A DNA stretch of 63,501 bases from Candidatus Aquabacterium excrementipullorum (GTDB lineage Bacteria; Pseudomonadota; Gammaproteobacteria; Burkholderiales; Burkholderiaceae_C), in contig DXIO01000105.1 in the NCBI GenBank assembly GCA_019112875.1, forward strand, positions 1 to 63,501, given 5' to 3'. The translations under genes were made by a program, and so were the position numbers. Shown piece by piece: positions 53,782 to 62,191 of this stretch. Within the stretch, counting starts at the first letter, position 1. Each line of letters opens with the position of its first letter. The notes beneath the pieces were generated by a model. It did no database searches. It was not told where the DNA came from and saw only the letters and a list, made by a program, of their open reading frames with translations.

Positions 53782-54449
53782 GCGCCGGAGCCCCCCTTGG
53801 GCACGCAATAGCCCAGGCCGCGCACGGTCTGGATCAGCTCGGCGCCCAGCTTCTTGCGAAGGCCGTGGATGTACACCTCGACCGCGTTGCTGCTGATCTC
53901 GTCCTTCCAGCCGTAGAGCTTTTCTTCGAGCTGCGTGCGCGAGAGCACCACGCCGGGCCGTGCGATCAGGGGCTCGAGCACGGACCATTCCCGCGCGGAC
54001 AGCTGCACCGGCTCGCCGTTCACCGTGGCCTCGTGCGTGCTCGGGTTGAGGCTCACGCCCGCGTGTTCGTAGATCGGCTCGGCGCGACCGGCGGCACGGC
54101 GCAGCAGGGCGCGGATGCGGGCCAGCAGCTCGTCGAGGTCGTAGGGCTTGAGCACGTAGTCGTCGGCGCCGGCGTCCAGGCCGGCGATGCGGTCGGGCAC
54201 GGCGTCGCGCGCGGTGGCCACGAGCACGGGGGTGCGGTCCTTGCGGGCACGCAGGTCGCGCAGCACGGCCAGGCCGTCGCGGCGCGGCAGGCCCAGGTCC
54301 AGCAGGACGAGGTCGTAGCGTTGCGTGCGCAGGGCGGTGTCGGCCATGTCGCCATCGCGCACCCAGTCGACGGCATGGTGCTCGGCGCGCAGCAGGTCGA
54401 GCACGGCCTCGCCGATCATGGAGTCGTCTTCGACGAGCAGCAGGCGCAT
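53778..54449 (-). CDS. OmpR-family response regulator (QseB/PmrA-like)
   Basis: A 223-residue regulator. The receiver domain holds the phosphoacceptor Asp51 (LVLLDLGLPRRDG), the acid pair at Glu7-Asp8-Asp9 (LVEDDS) and Lys101 (VLKPYDLDELL). The C-terminal winged helix (LSAREWSVLEPLIARPGVVL; SNAVEVYIHGLRKKLG) is of the PmrA/QseB type. It precedes its kinase with a 4-bp overlap. A CTTAGG-N5-CTTAAG box lies 85-101 bp upstream, suggesting autoactivation. A longer upstream start is not available in frame. Confidence 0.93.
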   Translation of the reverse strand: MRLLLVEDDSMIGEAVLDLLRAEHHAVDWVRDGDMADTALRTQRYDLVLLDLGLPRRDGLAVLRDLRARKDRTPVLVATARDAVPDRIAGLDAGADDYVLKPYDLDELLARIRALLRRAAGRAEPIYEHAGVSLNPSTHEATVNGEPVQLSAREWSVLEPLIARPGVVLSRTQLEEKLYGWKDEISSNAVEVYIHGLRKKLGAELIQTVRGLGYCVPKGGSGA

Positions 54450-54533
54450 GGGGATGTTGTTGTTGAAGTGGGCCGCGAGCGGGCTAGCTTAGCGCAGCGT
54501 TGCCCTGATGACCAGCAAGCCTGGTCCCGTGGG

Positions 54534-54550
54534 CTTAGGCATGTCTTAAG
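54534..54550. promoter_or_regulatory. PmrA/QseB-type box upstream of the response regulator gene
   Basis: CTTAGG (54534-54539), CATGT, CTTAAG (54545-54550) has the same hexamers and N5 spacing as the box before the HtrA gene. It lies 85-101 bp before the response-regulator start and overlaps the stop codon of the hybrid kinase gene. A site for the regulator's own product is the simplest reading. Confidence 0.6.
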
Positions 54551-56330
54551 CGGGGCGGCGTTCGCGCAGCACCTCGGCCATGCGCCGGTGCAGCAGGGCC
54601 GGCGCGACGGGCTTGTGCAGCAGGGCCACGCCCGTGTCGATGGCCTCGCGCAGGCGCTCGGGCGCGGTGTCGCCGGTGACGATCAGCGCAGGTACGGCCG
54701 TGCCCAGCTCGGCCCGCAGCAGGGCGATGGCCTCGGCGCCGGTGCGTTGGTCGCGCAAGCGGTAGTCGCTGATGAGCAGGTCGGGCGCATGCGCGCGGGC
54801 CAGCGCCAGGGCGTCTTCGATGGATTCGGCCACGTCGCACACGCAGCCCCAGCCGGCCAACGTCTGGCGCATGCCGTCGCGCACGGTCTCGTCGTCGTCG
54901 ATGACCAGCACGCGCGTGAGTGCCAGTGCCGTGTCATGGATGGCGATGGGCGCGGCCGCCTCGTCCCACAGCGGGATGGCCGCATGGGCATCGCCGTGGG
55001 GCAGGGCCAGACGGAACACGCTGCCACGCCCCGGCTGCGAGGCCAGTGTCAGCTCATGGCCGAGCGCGCGTGCCAGTCCTTGCGCGATGGCCAGCCCGAG
55101 GCCCAACCCTTTGCGGCGATCACGCTCGGCATTGCCCAGCTGGTGGAACTCCTGGAAGATGGCCTGGTGCTGCGAGGCCGGGATGCCGATGCCGGTGTCC
55201 CACACCTCCACCAGCCAGTGGCCGTCACGGCGTCGGCAACCCATCAGCACGCCGCCATGCTCGGTGTAGCGCACGGCGTTGGACACCAGGTTGCGCAGGA
55301 TCAGGGCCACCAGCGCGGGGTCGGAATCGACCACGGCGGTGGTTTCGCGCGCACGGTAGAGCAGGCCCTTGGCATCGGCCTGTGGGGCCAGCTCCGTCTC
55401 CAGCTTGTGCAGCAGCGGTTGCAGCGGGAACAGGCGCCGCTGGGGCTGGACCACGCCGGCCTCGATGCGCGAGAAGTCCAGCAAGGTGTCCAGCATCTCG
55501 GCCGAGGCCTGCCAGGTGGCGCGGGCGTTGTCCAGGGCTTCGGCCTGCGCGCCTTTCAGGGCACCGCTGCCCAGCACCTCCAGGAACAGGCCCTGGGCGT
55601 GGATCGGCTGGCGCAGGTCGTGGCTGGCGGCCGCCAGGAAGCGCGACTTGGCCACGTTGGCCTGCTCGGCCGCCTGGCGCTGGGCCTGGGCGTAGGCCAT
55701 CTCCTGCCGCAGGCGCTCGATCAGCTCGACGTTCTCGAAGCGCAGCGTGATGGCCTGCCGGGCGGCCTTGCCGCTGTTGTGCGACTGGCCCAGCAGCGAG
55801 GCCGTGTACAGCACGCCGGCCACGCCCAGGGCGTCATAGGCCGGGTCGCCCAGCGTCCACAGCCTGGAGGCCAGGCCCGCCAGCAGGCAGACAACGAAGG
55901 CCACGAAGGCGGGGAACACCGGCGACAGCGATGACATCGAGCTGCCCGCGATGCCACCGATCACGGCCACGACCAGGATGCTGCCGGCCAGCGTGGTGCT
56001 GCCCAGCGCCACCCAGGCCAGCGCGCCCCAGATGGCGCCGTCGATGGCATTGAGCACGATCAGCCACAGCACATTGCTGCGGGCATGTTCCAGCGGCACG
56101 CCGCGCCGCAGTTGCTGCTGGCCCACCCAGGCGCTGAAGAGTTTCCAGCCGATCACGGCCACGCCCCACAGGCGCAGCGGCCAGGGGTTGTGCACGTCGG
56201 CGAGGGTCCACACCACCAGCAGGGCCAGCAGCACGGCGGGGATCACCGAGCTGATGATGTGCTGGTGCAGCAGGCGCTGCAGTTCGATCAGCAGACGGGG
56301 GTCGGCCCGCGAAGGCCAGGCCACCGACAT
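54546..56330 (-). CDS. Hybrid sensor histidine kinase with C-terminal receiver
   Basis: A 594-residue membrane protein. Five to six helices fill residues 25-180, with no large periplasmic domain. A coiled-coil (ERLRQEMAYAQAQRQAAEQA) leads to the phosphoacceptor His237 (FLAAASHDLRQPIHAQ), then the ATPase motifs NLVSNAVRYTEHGG, WDTGIGIP and GLGLGLAIAQGL. A receiver domain at about 472-590 carries Asp522 (LLISDYRLRDQRTG). The Q-P-x-H-A pattern after the histidine is typical of hybrid kinases partnered with LuxR-type regulators. It starts on the stop of the LuxR-type gene (TGATG overlap). Confidence 0.92.
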   Translation of the reverse strand: MSVAWPSRADPRLLIELQRLLHQHIISSVIPAVLLALLVVWTLADVHNPWPLRLWGVAVIGWKLFSAWVGQQQLRRGVPLEHARSNVLWLIVLNAIDGAIWGALAWVALGSTTLAGSILVVAVIGGIAGSSMSSLSPVFPAFVAFVVCLLAGLASRLWTLGDPAYDALGVAGVLYTASLLGQSHNSGKAARQAITLRFENVELIERLRQEMAYAQAQRQAAEQANVAKSRFLAAASHDLRQPIHAQGLFLEVLGSGALKGAQAEALDNARATWQASAEMLDTLLDFSRIEAGVVQPQRRLFPLQPLLHKLETELAPQADAKGLLYRARETTAVVDSDPALVALILRNLVSNAVRYTEHGGVLMGCRRRDGHWLVEVWDTGIGIPASQHQAIFQEFHQLGNAERDRRKGLGLGLAIAQGLARALGHELTLASQPGRGSVFRLALPHGDAHAAIPLWDEAAAPIAIHDTALALTRVLVIDDDETVRDGMRQTLAGWGCVCDVAESIEDALALARAHAPDLLISDYRLRDQRTGAEAIALLRAELGTAVPALIVTGDTAPERLREAIDTGVALLHKPVAPALLHRRMAEVLRERRPA

Positions 56331-56953
56331 CAGGCGATGAGGCCGCGCCGGCGGGCCTCGAACGCGGCTTGCGAGCGGCTGGCCACGTTCAGCGCCACCA
56401 GCAGCGTCTGCACGTAGCCGCGCACGGTGTTCTCAGACAGGTTCAGGCGCCGTGCGATGAGCTTGTTGGACAGGCCCTGGCAGACCAGGTCCAGCACCTC
56501 GCATTGGCGCGCGGTCAGGCGCAGCTCGTCGGCCCGGGCGGTCGCGTCCTTTGGCAGCGCTGGCGCGCTGGGGGCTTCCCCGCGCAGCAACTGGCGCAGC
56601 ACGCCCAGGATGTGGTCGGCGCCGTCGGCCTTGGAGGCGAAAGCCGCCGCGCCACGCTCCATCGCCGATCGCACGGTGGCCGGCGAGGTGTCGGACGACA
56701 GCATCAGCACCGGCACCGCCGGCCAGCGCCGTTGCACCAGGGCCATGCCCTCCAGGCCGTTCAGGCCCTTGAGCTGGATGTCCAGCAGCACCACATGGGG
56801 CGCCGGCGTGTCGCCCGCCATGGCTTCTTCGAGAGACGAGGCCTCGAAGAACTCGGCCGGGCCCAGTCCGTTGTCCAGCACCAGGCGCAAACCGGTGCGA
56901 AACAGGGCGTGATCGTCAATGAGAAGCAGGCGCGGTGCGGACATGGCGGGCAT
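56330..56953 (-). CDS. LuxR/NarL-family response regulator
   Basis: A 207-residue regulator. The receiver domain has Asp58 (VVLLDIQLKGLNG), the acid pair in LLIDDHALFR and Lys108 (AAFASKADGADH). The C-terminal LuxR helix-turn-helix reads LTARQCEVLDLVCQGLSNKL then SENTVRGYVQTLLVALNV. Two nearby starts (56953 and 56944) are possible, neither with a strong ribosome site. Its stop codon is shared with the start of the hybrid kinase, so they form one signal pair. Target genes unknown. Confidence 0.92.
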   Translation of the reverse strand: MPAMSAPRLLLIDDHALFRTGLRLVLDNGLGPAEFFEASSLEEAMAGDTPAPHVVLLDIQLKGLNGLEGMALVQRRWPAVPVLMLSSDTSPATVRSAMERGAAAFASKADGADHILGVLRQLLRGEAPSAPALPKDATARADELRLTARQCEVLDLVCQGLSNKLIARRLNLSENTVRGYVQTLLVALNVASRSQAAFEARRRGLIA

Positions 56954-57052
56954 TAGAGCGTTCTGTGCAGGCGCCAGGGATTTAGGCAGAGGACTTTACC
57001 GATCTTTGCGGGCGCGCCGGCGGTGACTATACGTGCCTCGGCGCAACGCTGC

Positions 57053-58327
57053 TCAGGCCTCGCGCGGACCCGGCTCTGTCGCCAGGCTGGCGGTCGTGCC
57101 ATGGGCCGCCACCACCCGACCGCCGATCAGGTTCATCAGCGGACCGGTCATGGCGGTGGTCGCCAGGGCCATCACCAGCAGCATCGTGAACAACTCGGGG
57201 CCGATCAGGCCGGCGTCCAGGCCCACCTTGATCACGATCAGCTCCATCAGGCCGCGCGCGTTCATCAGCGAACCGGTGGCCAGGCTGTCGCGCCAGCCGT
57301 AGCCCGCCAGGCGCGCGCCGGCCAGGCCGCCGCCGATCTTGCCGAAGGTGGCGGCGGCCAGGATCAGCAGCATCGCGCCCAGGCTGGCGTTGGAGAAGGC
57401 GTTGGCGCTGGTGCTCAGGCCGGCCAGCGCGAAGAACAGCGGCATCAGCACGACGATGGACAGCGGCTCGATGCGCTGGGCCAGCGAGCGCAGCAGGCGG
57501 TCGTCACGCGGCAGGCAGGTGCCGAACAGGAAGGCGCCGAACACAGCGTGCAGGTGCAGCCACTCGGTCAGCAGCGCGCAGCCCAGGAGGCCGATCATCA
57601 GCGAAGCCAGCACCGTGGTGGAGGGCTCGCCATCGGGCGCGTGAGTGCGCAGCAGCCACGCGAAGAAAGGCCGCAGCAGGCCGTAGACCAGGCCCGCCAG
57701 CAGCACGGCGCCCACGGTGATCTTGAGCAGCGCGTCGTAGCCCTCGCCCGCGCCGGCCAGCGCGACCACGAAGGCCAGCACGATCCACGCGACCACGTCG
57801 ACCACGGCCGCCGCGCTCAGCGAGAGCTGGCCGAAAGCGGTGGTGCTCAGGCCCCGGTCCTTGAGGATGCGGGCCAGCACCGGGAAGGCCGTGATCGACA
57901 GCGCCGCGCCCAGGAACAGCGCGAAGGGCCAGAAGCCGATGCCGGCCGGGACCAGCGCCGGGTGCAGCACGGGTGCCAGGGCCACGCCCAGCACCAGGGG
58001 CACGATGGTGCTGATCACGCCCACATAGCCGGCCGCGCGCAGCTGCTGGCGCACGCCCTGGTGCGCACGCAGCTCCAGCCCGATCACGAACATGAAAAGC
58101 ACCAGGCCCACGGTTGACAGGGCCGACAGGCCGCCCAGCGTGGCCTTGGCGAAAAGCTGGCCGTGCACCTCGGGCAGCAGCGCGCCCATGACCACGGGCC
58201 CCAGCAGCATGCCGGCGGCCATCTCGCCGACGACGCTGGGCTGGCCCAGGTGGCGCAGCGCCCAGCCGCAGACGCGGGCCGTGCCGAGGATGACGATCAG
58301 CTGGAGCAGCAGGGTGGTGGTGGACAT
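57053..58327 (-). CDS. CPA2-type cation:proton antiporter
   Basis: A 424-residue membrane protein with about 12-13 helices and no C-terminal TrkA domain. Family features are LRHLGQPSVVGEMAAGMLLG, GLVLFMFVIGLELRAHQ and ALSITAFPVLARILKDRGL, with the acidic pair in AAAVVDVVAWIVLA and the cytoplasmic GSLMNARGLMELIVIKVGLD. This is the Na+/H+ or K+/H+ exchanger domain. The exact ion is unknown; being next to an exporter does not help. It is divergent from the MFS gene over 246 bp, in which I see no clear promoter. Confidence 0.9.
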   Translation of the reverse strand: MSTTTLLLQLIVILGTARVCGWALRHLGQPSVVGEMAAGMLLGPVVMGALLPEVHGQLFAKATLGGLSALSTVGLVLFMFVIGLELRAHQGVRQQLRAAGYVGVISTIVPLVLGVALAPVLHPALVPAGIGFWPFALFLGAALSITAFPVLARILKDRGLSTTAFGQLSLSAAAVVDVVAWIVLAFVVALAGAGEGYDALLKITVGAVLLAGLVYGLLRPFFAWLLRTHAPDGEPSTTVLASLMIGLLGCALLTEWLHLHAVFGAFLFGTCLPRDDRLLRSLAQRIEPLSIVVLMPLFFALAGLSTSANAFSNASLGAMLLILAAATFGKIGGGLAGARLAGYGWRDSLATGSLMNARGLMELIVIKVGLDAGLIGPELFTMLLVMALATTAMTGPLMNLIGGRVVAAHGTTASLATEPGPREA

Positions 58328-58573
58328 GGTGACGCCGGATGACAGACGGGACGGGCGACATGGTAACGGGGCGCCCCCGCTGGGCTTGTGCGGGCCGGAC
58401 CTCTGATCCGGGGGGATCCACGGGGGAATCGATCACGGTGCGCCCGCGCAGAAAAGCCCCCCGGGCCCGTGATTTGCTGCGCCGCAGCACAATGGACCCT
58501 GCGGCGCGGGGCGGTGGATCACACCGGCTTCGCGCCGTCCTGTTTCCTGGATTTTTGCTGGCCTGCCGTCCCC

Positions 58574-59800
58574 ATGTCGTCCGTTTCCGTTGCGCCCACC
58601 GAGGCTTCATCCCCATCCACCCTTGCCGTGCGCCACGAAGAGGCCTTCTGGCCCTCGGTGATCGCCCTGGGCGTGGGGGGGTTCGCCATCGGCACGGGCG
58701 AGTTCGTCATCATGGGCCTGCTGCCCGAGGTGGCGCGCGACCTGAACGTCACCATCCCGCAGGCGGGCCACGTGATCAGCGCCTATGCGCTGGGCGTGGT
58801 GCTGGGCGCGCCGTTGCTGGCCGTGCTGGCCGCGCACTGGCCGCGCCGCACCCTGTTGATCGCATTGATGGCGCTGTTCTCGATCGGCAACCTGGCCAGC
58901 GCGCTGTCGCCCAGCTACGTGGCGATGAACGTGCTGCGCTTCGTGGCCGGCTTGCCGCACGGCACCTACTTCGGCGTGGCCGCGTTGGTGGCCGCTTCGC
59001 TGGCACCGCCCTCGCGCCGTGCCAGTGCCGTGGGCCTGGTGATGCTGGGGCTGACCAGCGCCACGCTGGTGGGTGTGCCCATCGCCGCCTGGCTGGGCCA
59101 GCACCTGGGCTGGCGCGCCGCCTTCGTGATGGTGGGCGTGATCGCCGCGCTGACCTGCGTGCTGGTGCGCCGCTGCGTGCCCGACCTGCCCGCGCCGCAG
59201 GGCGCCAGCCCCAGGCGCGAACTGGGCGCGCTGGTGCGGCCGCAGGTGTGGCTCACCCTGGGCATCGGTGCCATCGGTTTCGGCGGCATGTTCTCGGTAT
59301 TCAGCTACATCAAGCCCATCCTCACCGAGGTGACAGGCATGTCGGTGGACTCGGTGCCACTGGTGCTCAGCCTGTTCGGCATGGGCATGGTGGCCGGCAA
59401 CCTGGTGGGCTCGCGCCTGGCCGATAAATCGCTCACAGGCACCATCGCGGGCCTGCTGGTGTGGAACGCGCTGGTGCTGGTGGGTGTGGCCTTCACGGCG
59501 CCTTACGTGGTCGGCATCTCGGCCAATGTGTTCCTGCTGGGCACGCTGGTGGCGATCGCCCCCGCGCTGCAGATCCGGCTGATGGATGTGGCGGGTGATG
59601 CGCAGACGCTGGCCGCCGCGCTCAACCATTCGGCCTTCAACCTGGCCAATGCGCTGGGCGCCTGGCTGGGTGGCGCGGCCATCGCGGCCGGCTGGGGCTG
59701 GACCTCCACCGGCTGGGTGGGGCTGGCGCTGGCCCTGGGCGGCATGGGCGTCTTCGGCCTGTCCGTGTGGCAGGACCGGCGTCAGGCCCGACGGGGTTGA
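58574..59800 (+). CDS. MFS exporter of the DHA1 (AraJ/YdhP-like) group
   Basis: A 408-residue, 12-helix transporter. The DHA1 signature is visible as GEFVIMGLLPEVARDLNVTI, APLLAVLAAHWPRRTLLIAL and LPHGTYFGVAALVAASLAPP, followed by GLTSATLVGVPIAAWLGQHLGW. This group includes arabinose/purine-analogue exporters and drug efflux pumps; the substrate cannot be named. ATG 58574 (MSSVSVAPTEA) was preferred to far upstream starts, whose residues are unlike any MFS protein. Single gene; its downstream gap contains two palindromes described below. Confidence 0.9.
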   Translation: MSSVSVAPTEASSPSTLAVRHEEAFWPSVIALGVGGFAIGTGEFVIMGLLPEVARDLNVTIPQAGHVISAYALGVVLGAPLLAVLAAHWPRRTLLIALMALFSIGNLASALSPSYVAMNVLRFVAGLPHGTYFGVAALVAASLAPPSRRASAVGLVMLGLTSATLVGVPIAAWLGQHLGWRAAFVMVGVIAALTCVLVRRCVPDLPAPQGASPRRELGALVRPQVWLTLGIGAIGFGGMFSVFSYIKPILTEVTGMSVDSVPLVLSLFGMGMVAGNLVGSRLADKSLTGTIAGLLVWNALVLVGVAFTAPYVVGISANVFLLGTLVAIAPALQIRLMDVAGDAQTLAAALNHSAFNLANALGAWLGGAAIAAGWGWTSTGWVGLALALGGMGVFGLSVWQDRRQARRG

Positions 59801-59835
59801 CGTGCCCGAGGTGGCGGCACGGCGCCACTTTCATA

Positions 59836-59845
59836 TTGTCGACAA
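59836..59845. promoter_or_regulatory. TTGTCGACAA palindrome downstream of the MFS gene
   Basis: A perfect 10-bp palindrome 36-45 bp after the MFS stop. With the related site at 60015-60026 it may belong to one GntR/FCD-type regulator of the transporter genes. A single site is weak evidence. Confidence 0.3.
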
Positions 59846-60014
59846 AATGACTCCATGGTCGTTCGATCCATGGATGCCCCTGGCATGCCCGGCCATGATC
59901 AGGCCCATTCGGCTGATCACTCCCTATTCAAGGGCGTGACGCCCAATTCTCTGCCGCGTCTGCGCAGGTGACGCACCGCAGTCGTGCATCGCAGGGAAAC
60001 TTCTCCATTTTGTT

Positions 60015-60026
60015 ATTGTATACAAT
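60015..60026. promoter_or_regulatory. ATTGTATACAAT operator upstream of the ABC transporter
   Basis: A perfect 12-bp palindrome, 71-82 bp before the substrate-binding protein start. The TTGTATACAA core is like operators of FCD-type GntR repressors, which often control carboxylate or amino-acid transport. No regulator gene is in the window. The 296-bp gap 59801-60096 shows no gene. Confidence 0.5.
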
Positions 60027-60096
60027 CAGGCACAGTTCATGCTGACACCTTCGGCCATCACCCACAGCCTTTGCGCTTTAACTGGAGATGTCCGTG

Positions 60097-61281
60097 ATGC
60101 CTGCCAAAACCGCGTTGCACCGCCGCGCCCTGATCGCCGCTGCCCTCGCCTGTTCGCTGATTCCTGCCGCCCACGCGGCCGAGCCCATCAAGATCGGCCT
60201 GGTGACGGCCCTGTCGGGGCAGTCGGCGCTGGCCGGTGAGGCCATCACCCGTGGCCTGACGCTGGCCATCGACGAGGTCAACGCCAAGGGCGGCCTGCTG
60301 GGCGGCCGCAAGCTCGAGCTTGTGCGCCGTGACGACGAAGGCAGCCCGCCCAAGGGCGTGATGGCCGCACGCGAGCTGATCTACAAGGAGAAGGTGGCCG
60401 TGCTCTTCGGCGGGCTGGACACGCCCGTGTCGGTTGCCATCGTGCAGATGGCCAACCAGGAGAAGGTGCCCTTCATGGGCCCTTGGGCCGCAGGCACGCC
60501 CATCACCAAGAACGGCGGCAACCCCAACTTCGCCTTCCGTGTCTCGGCCGTGGACGAGATCGTGGACCGCGGCATGCTGGCCTACGCGCAGAAGAACTTC
60601 AAGTCGGCCAAGCCCGGCATGATCCTGGTCAACAACCCCTGGGGCGAATCCAACGAGCGGGGCCTGACCGCCGCGCTCAACGCCAAGGGCATGAAGGCCG
60701 CCGGCATCGAGAAGTTCGAGGCCAGCGACGTGGACATCGTGCCCCAGCTCACACGCCTGAAGGCCGCGGGCGCCGACACGCTGTTCCTGGTGGGCAACGT
60801 GGGCCCCTCGGCGCAGGTGGTCAAGTCGCTGGACCGCATGGGCTGGAAGGTGCCGGTGGTCTCGCACTGGGGCCCGGCCGGTGGCCGCTTCACCGAGCTG
60901 GCCGGCCCGAACGCGAAGAACGTGCACTTCGTGCAGACCTACAGCTTCTTCGGCAAGCAGTCGCCCGTGGGTGAGAAGGTGGTGGCCTCGCTGAAGGCCA
61001 AGTACCCGTCGATCAAGGATGTGGGCGACATCACCCCGGCCGTGGGCGTGGCCAACGCTTATGACGCGCTGCACCTGGCCGCGCAGGCCATCACCAAGGC
61101 CGGCAGCACCGAGGGCGATGCCGTGCGCCAGGGCTTCTACAAGATCGACCGCCACGAGGGCCTGATCAAGACCTACGTGAAGCCCTTCAGCCCCGACGTG
61201 CACGACGCGCTCAACGAGAACGACTACGTGTGGGCGCAGTTCATCGGCGATGAGATCCTGCCGGTGGGCCTGGCCAAGTAA
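60097..61281 (+). CDS. Branched-chain amino-acid-type ABC transporter, periplasmic binding protein
   Basis: A 394-residue protein of the type I periplasmic-binding-protein (LivK-like) fold. A signal sequence (LHRRALIAAALACSLIPAAH) ends in AHAAEP. The lobes carry KIGLVTALSGQSALAGEAIT and VAVLFGGLDTPVSVAIV. Three in-frame starts (60088, 60094 and 60097) are close; the GGAG at 60084-60087 fits the last best. Relatives bind branched-chain amino acids, amides, urea or aromatic acids, so the ligand is open. First gene of an operon with LivH and LivM-LivG. Confidence 0.9.
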   Translation: MPAKTALHRRALIAAALACSLIPAAHAAEPIKIGLVTALSGQSALAGEAITRGLTLAIDEVNAKGGLLGGRKLELVRRDDEGSPPKGVMAARELIYKEKVAVLFGGLDTPVSVAIVQMANQEKVPFMGPWAAGTPITKNGGNPNFAFRVSAVDEIVDRGMLAYAQKNFKSAKPGMILVNNPWGESNERGLTAALNAKGMKAAGIEKFEASDVDIVPQLTRLKAAGADTLFLVGNVGPSAQVVKSLDRMGWKVPVVSHWGPAGGRFTELAGPNAKNVHFVQTYSFFGKQSPVGEKVVASLKAKYPSIKDVGDITPAVGVANAYDALHLAAQAITKAGSTEGDAVRQGFYKIDRHEGLIKTYVKPFSPDVHDALNENDYVWAQFIGDEILPVGLAK

Positions 61282-61312
61282 GCGCATCTGAACGCACGGA
61301 TCGGATCACACG

Positions 61313-62191
61313 ATGCTTTTGCTTTCCGCCTTGATCAGCGGCCTGGGCCTGGGCAGCATGTATGGCCTGATGGCGCTGGGCTTTCATGTCACGCACGCGG
61401 TGTCGGGCACCGTCAACTTCGCGCAGGGCAGCTCGATGATGCTGGGCGCGGTGCTGACCTTCAGCTTCGCGCAGACCCTGGGCTGGCCGATGCCGCTGGC
61501 CATCGCGGCGGCGCTGGCGCTGTGCGCGCTGTACGGCCTGCTGGTCGAGGCGGTGGCCGTGCGGCCCTTCGTCAGCCGGGGCTCCGATGCCTGGCTGATG
61601 GCCACGGTGGCGCTGGGCATCGTGCTCGACAACGCCGTGATGTTCGGCTTCGGCAAGGAGCCGCGCAGCCTGCCTTCGCCGCTGGCGCAGACGCCGGTGG
61701 ACATCGGCGGGCTGGGCCTGGGCGTGTACCCGTTGCAGTTGCTGATCCCCGTGATCGGCCTGCTGCTGGCGGCGGCGCTGACCCTGGTGGCGCGCCGCAC
61801 ACGCTGGGGCACGGCCATGCTGGCGGTGGTGCAGAACCGCGATGCCGCGCGTCTGATGGGCATTCCGATCCGGCGCGTGGTGGCCGGCGCCTTCGCCGTG
61901 TCCACGCTGCTGGCGGGCATCGCCGGCGTGCTGATCGCGCCGCTGTTCAACGTGCAGGCCGACATGGGCACGCTGTTCGGCTTGAAGGCGTTCGCGGTGG
62001 CGATCCTGGGCGGTATCAGCAGTGCCTGGGGCGTGATGGTGGCGGGCCTGCTGTTCGGTGTGGTCGAGGCCCTGGTCACGGCCACGCTGGGCTCGGGCTA
62101 CACGCAGATCCTCACGTTCTCGCTGGTGATCGCCGTGCTGGCGATGCGCCCGGATGGGCTGTTCGGTCGCGCGATGGTGCGCAAGGTTTGA
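61313..62191 (+). CDS. livH: ABC transporter permease, LivH family
   Basis: A 292-residue membrane protein with about eight helices. The cytoplasmic coupling loop region contains AVVQNRDAARLMGIPIRRVV, and FAVAILGGISSAWGVMVAGL is typical of LivH, which pairs with LivM. It starts 31 bp after the binding-protein gene and its stop shares a base with the LivM start (TGATG). Substrate set by the binding protein. Confidence 0.93.
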   Translation: MLLLSALISGLGLGSMYGLMALGFHVTHAVSGTVNFAQGSSMMLGAVLTFSFAQTLGWPMPLAIAAALALCALYGLLVEAVAVRPFVSRGSDAWLMATVALGIVLDNAVMFGFGKEPRSLPSPLAQTPVDIGGLGLGVYPLQLLIPVIGLLLAAALTLVARRTRWGTAMLAVVQNRDAARLMGIPIRRVVAGAFAVSTLLAGIAGVLIAPLFNVQADMGTLFGLKAFAVAILGGISSAWGVMVAGLLFGVVEALVTATLGSGYTQILTFSLVIAVLAMRPDGLFGRAMVRKV

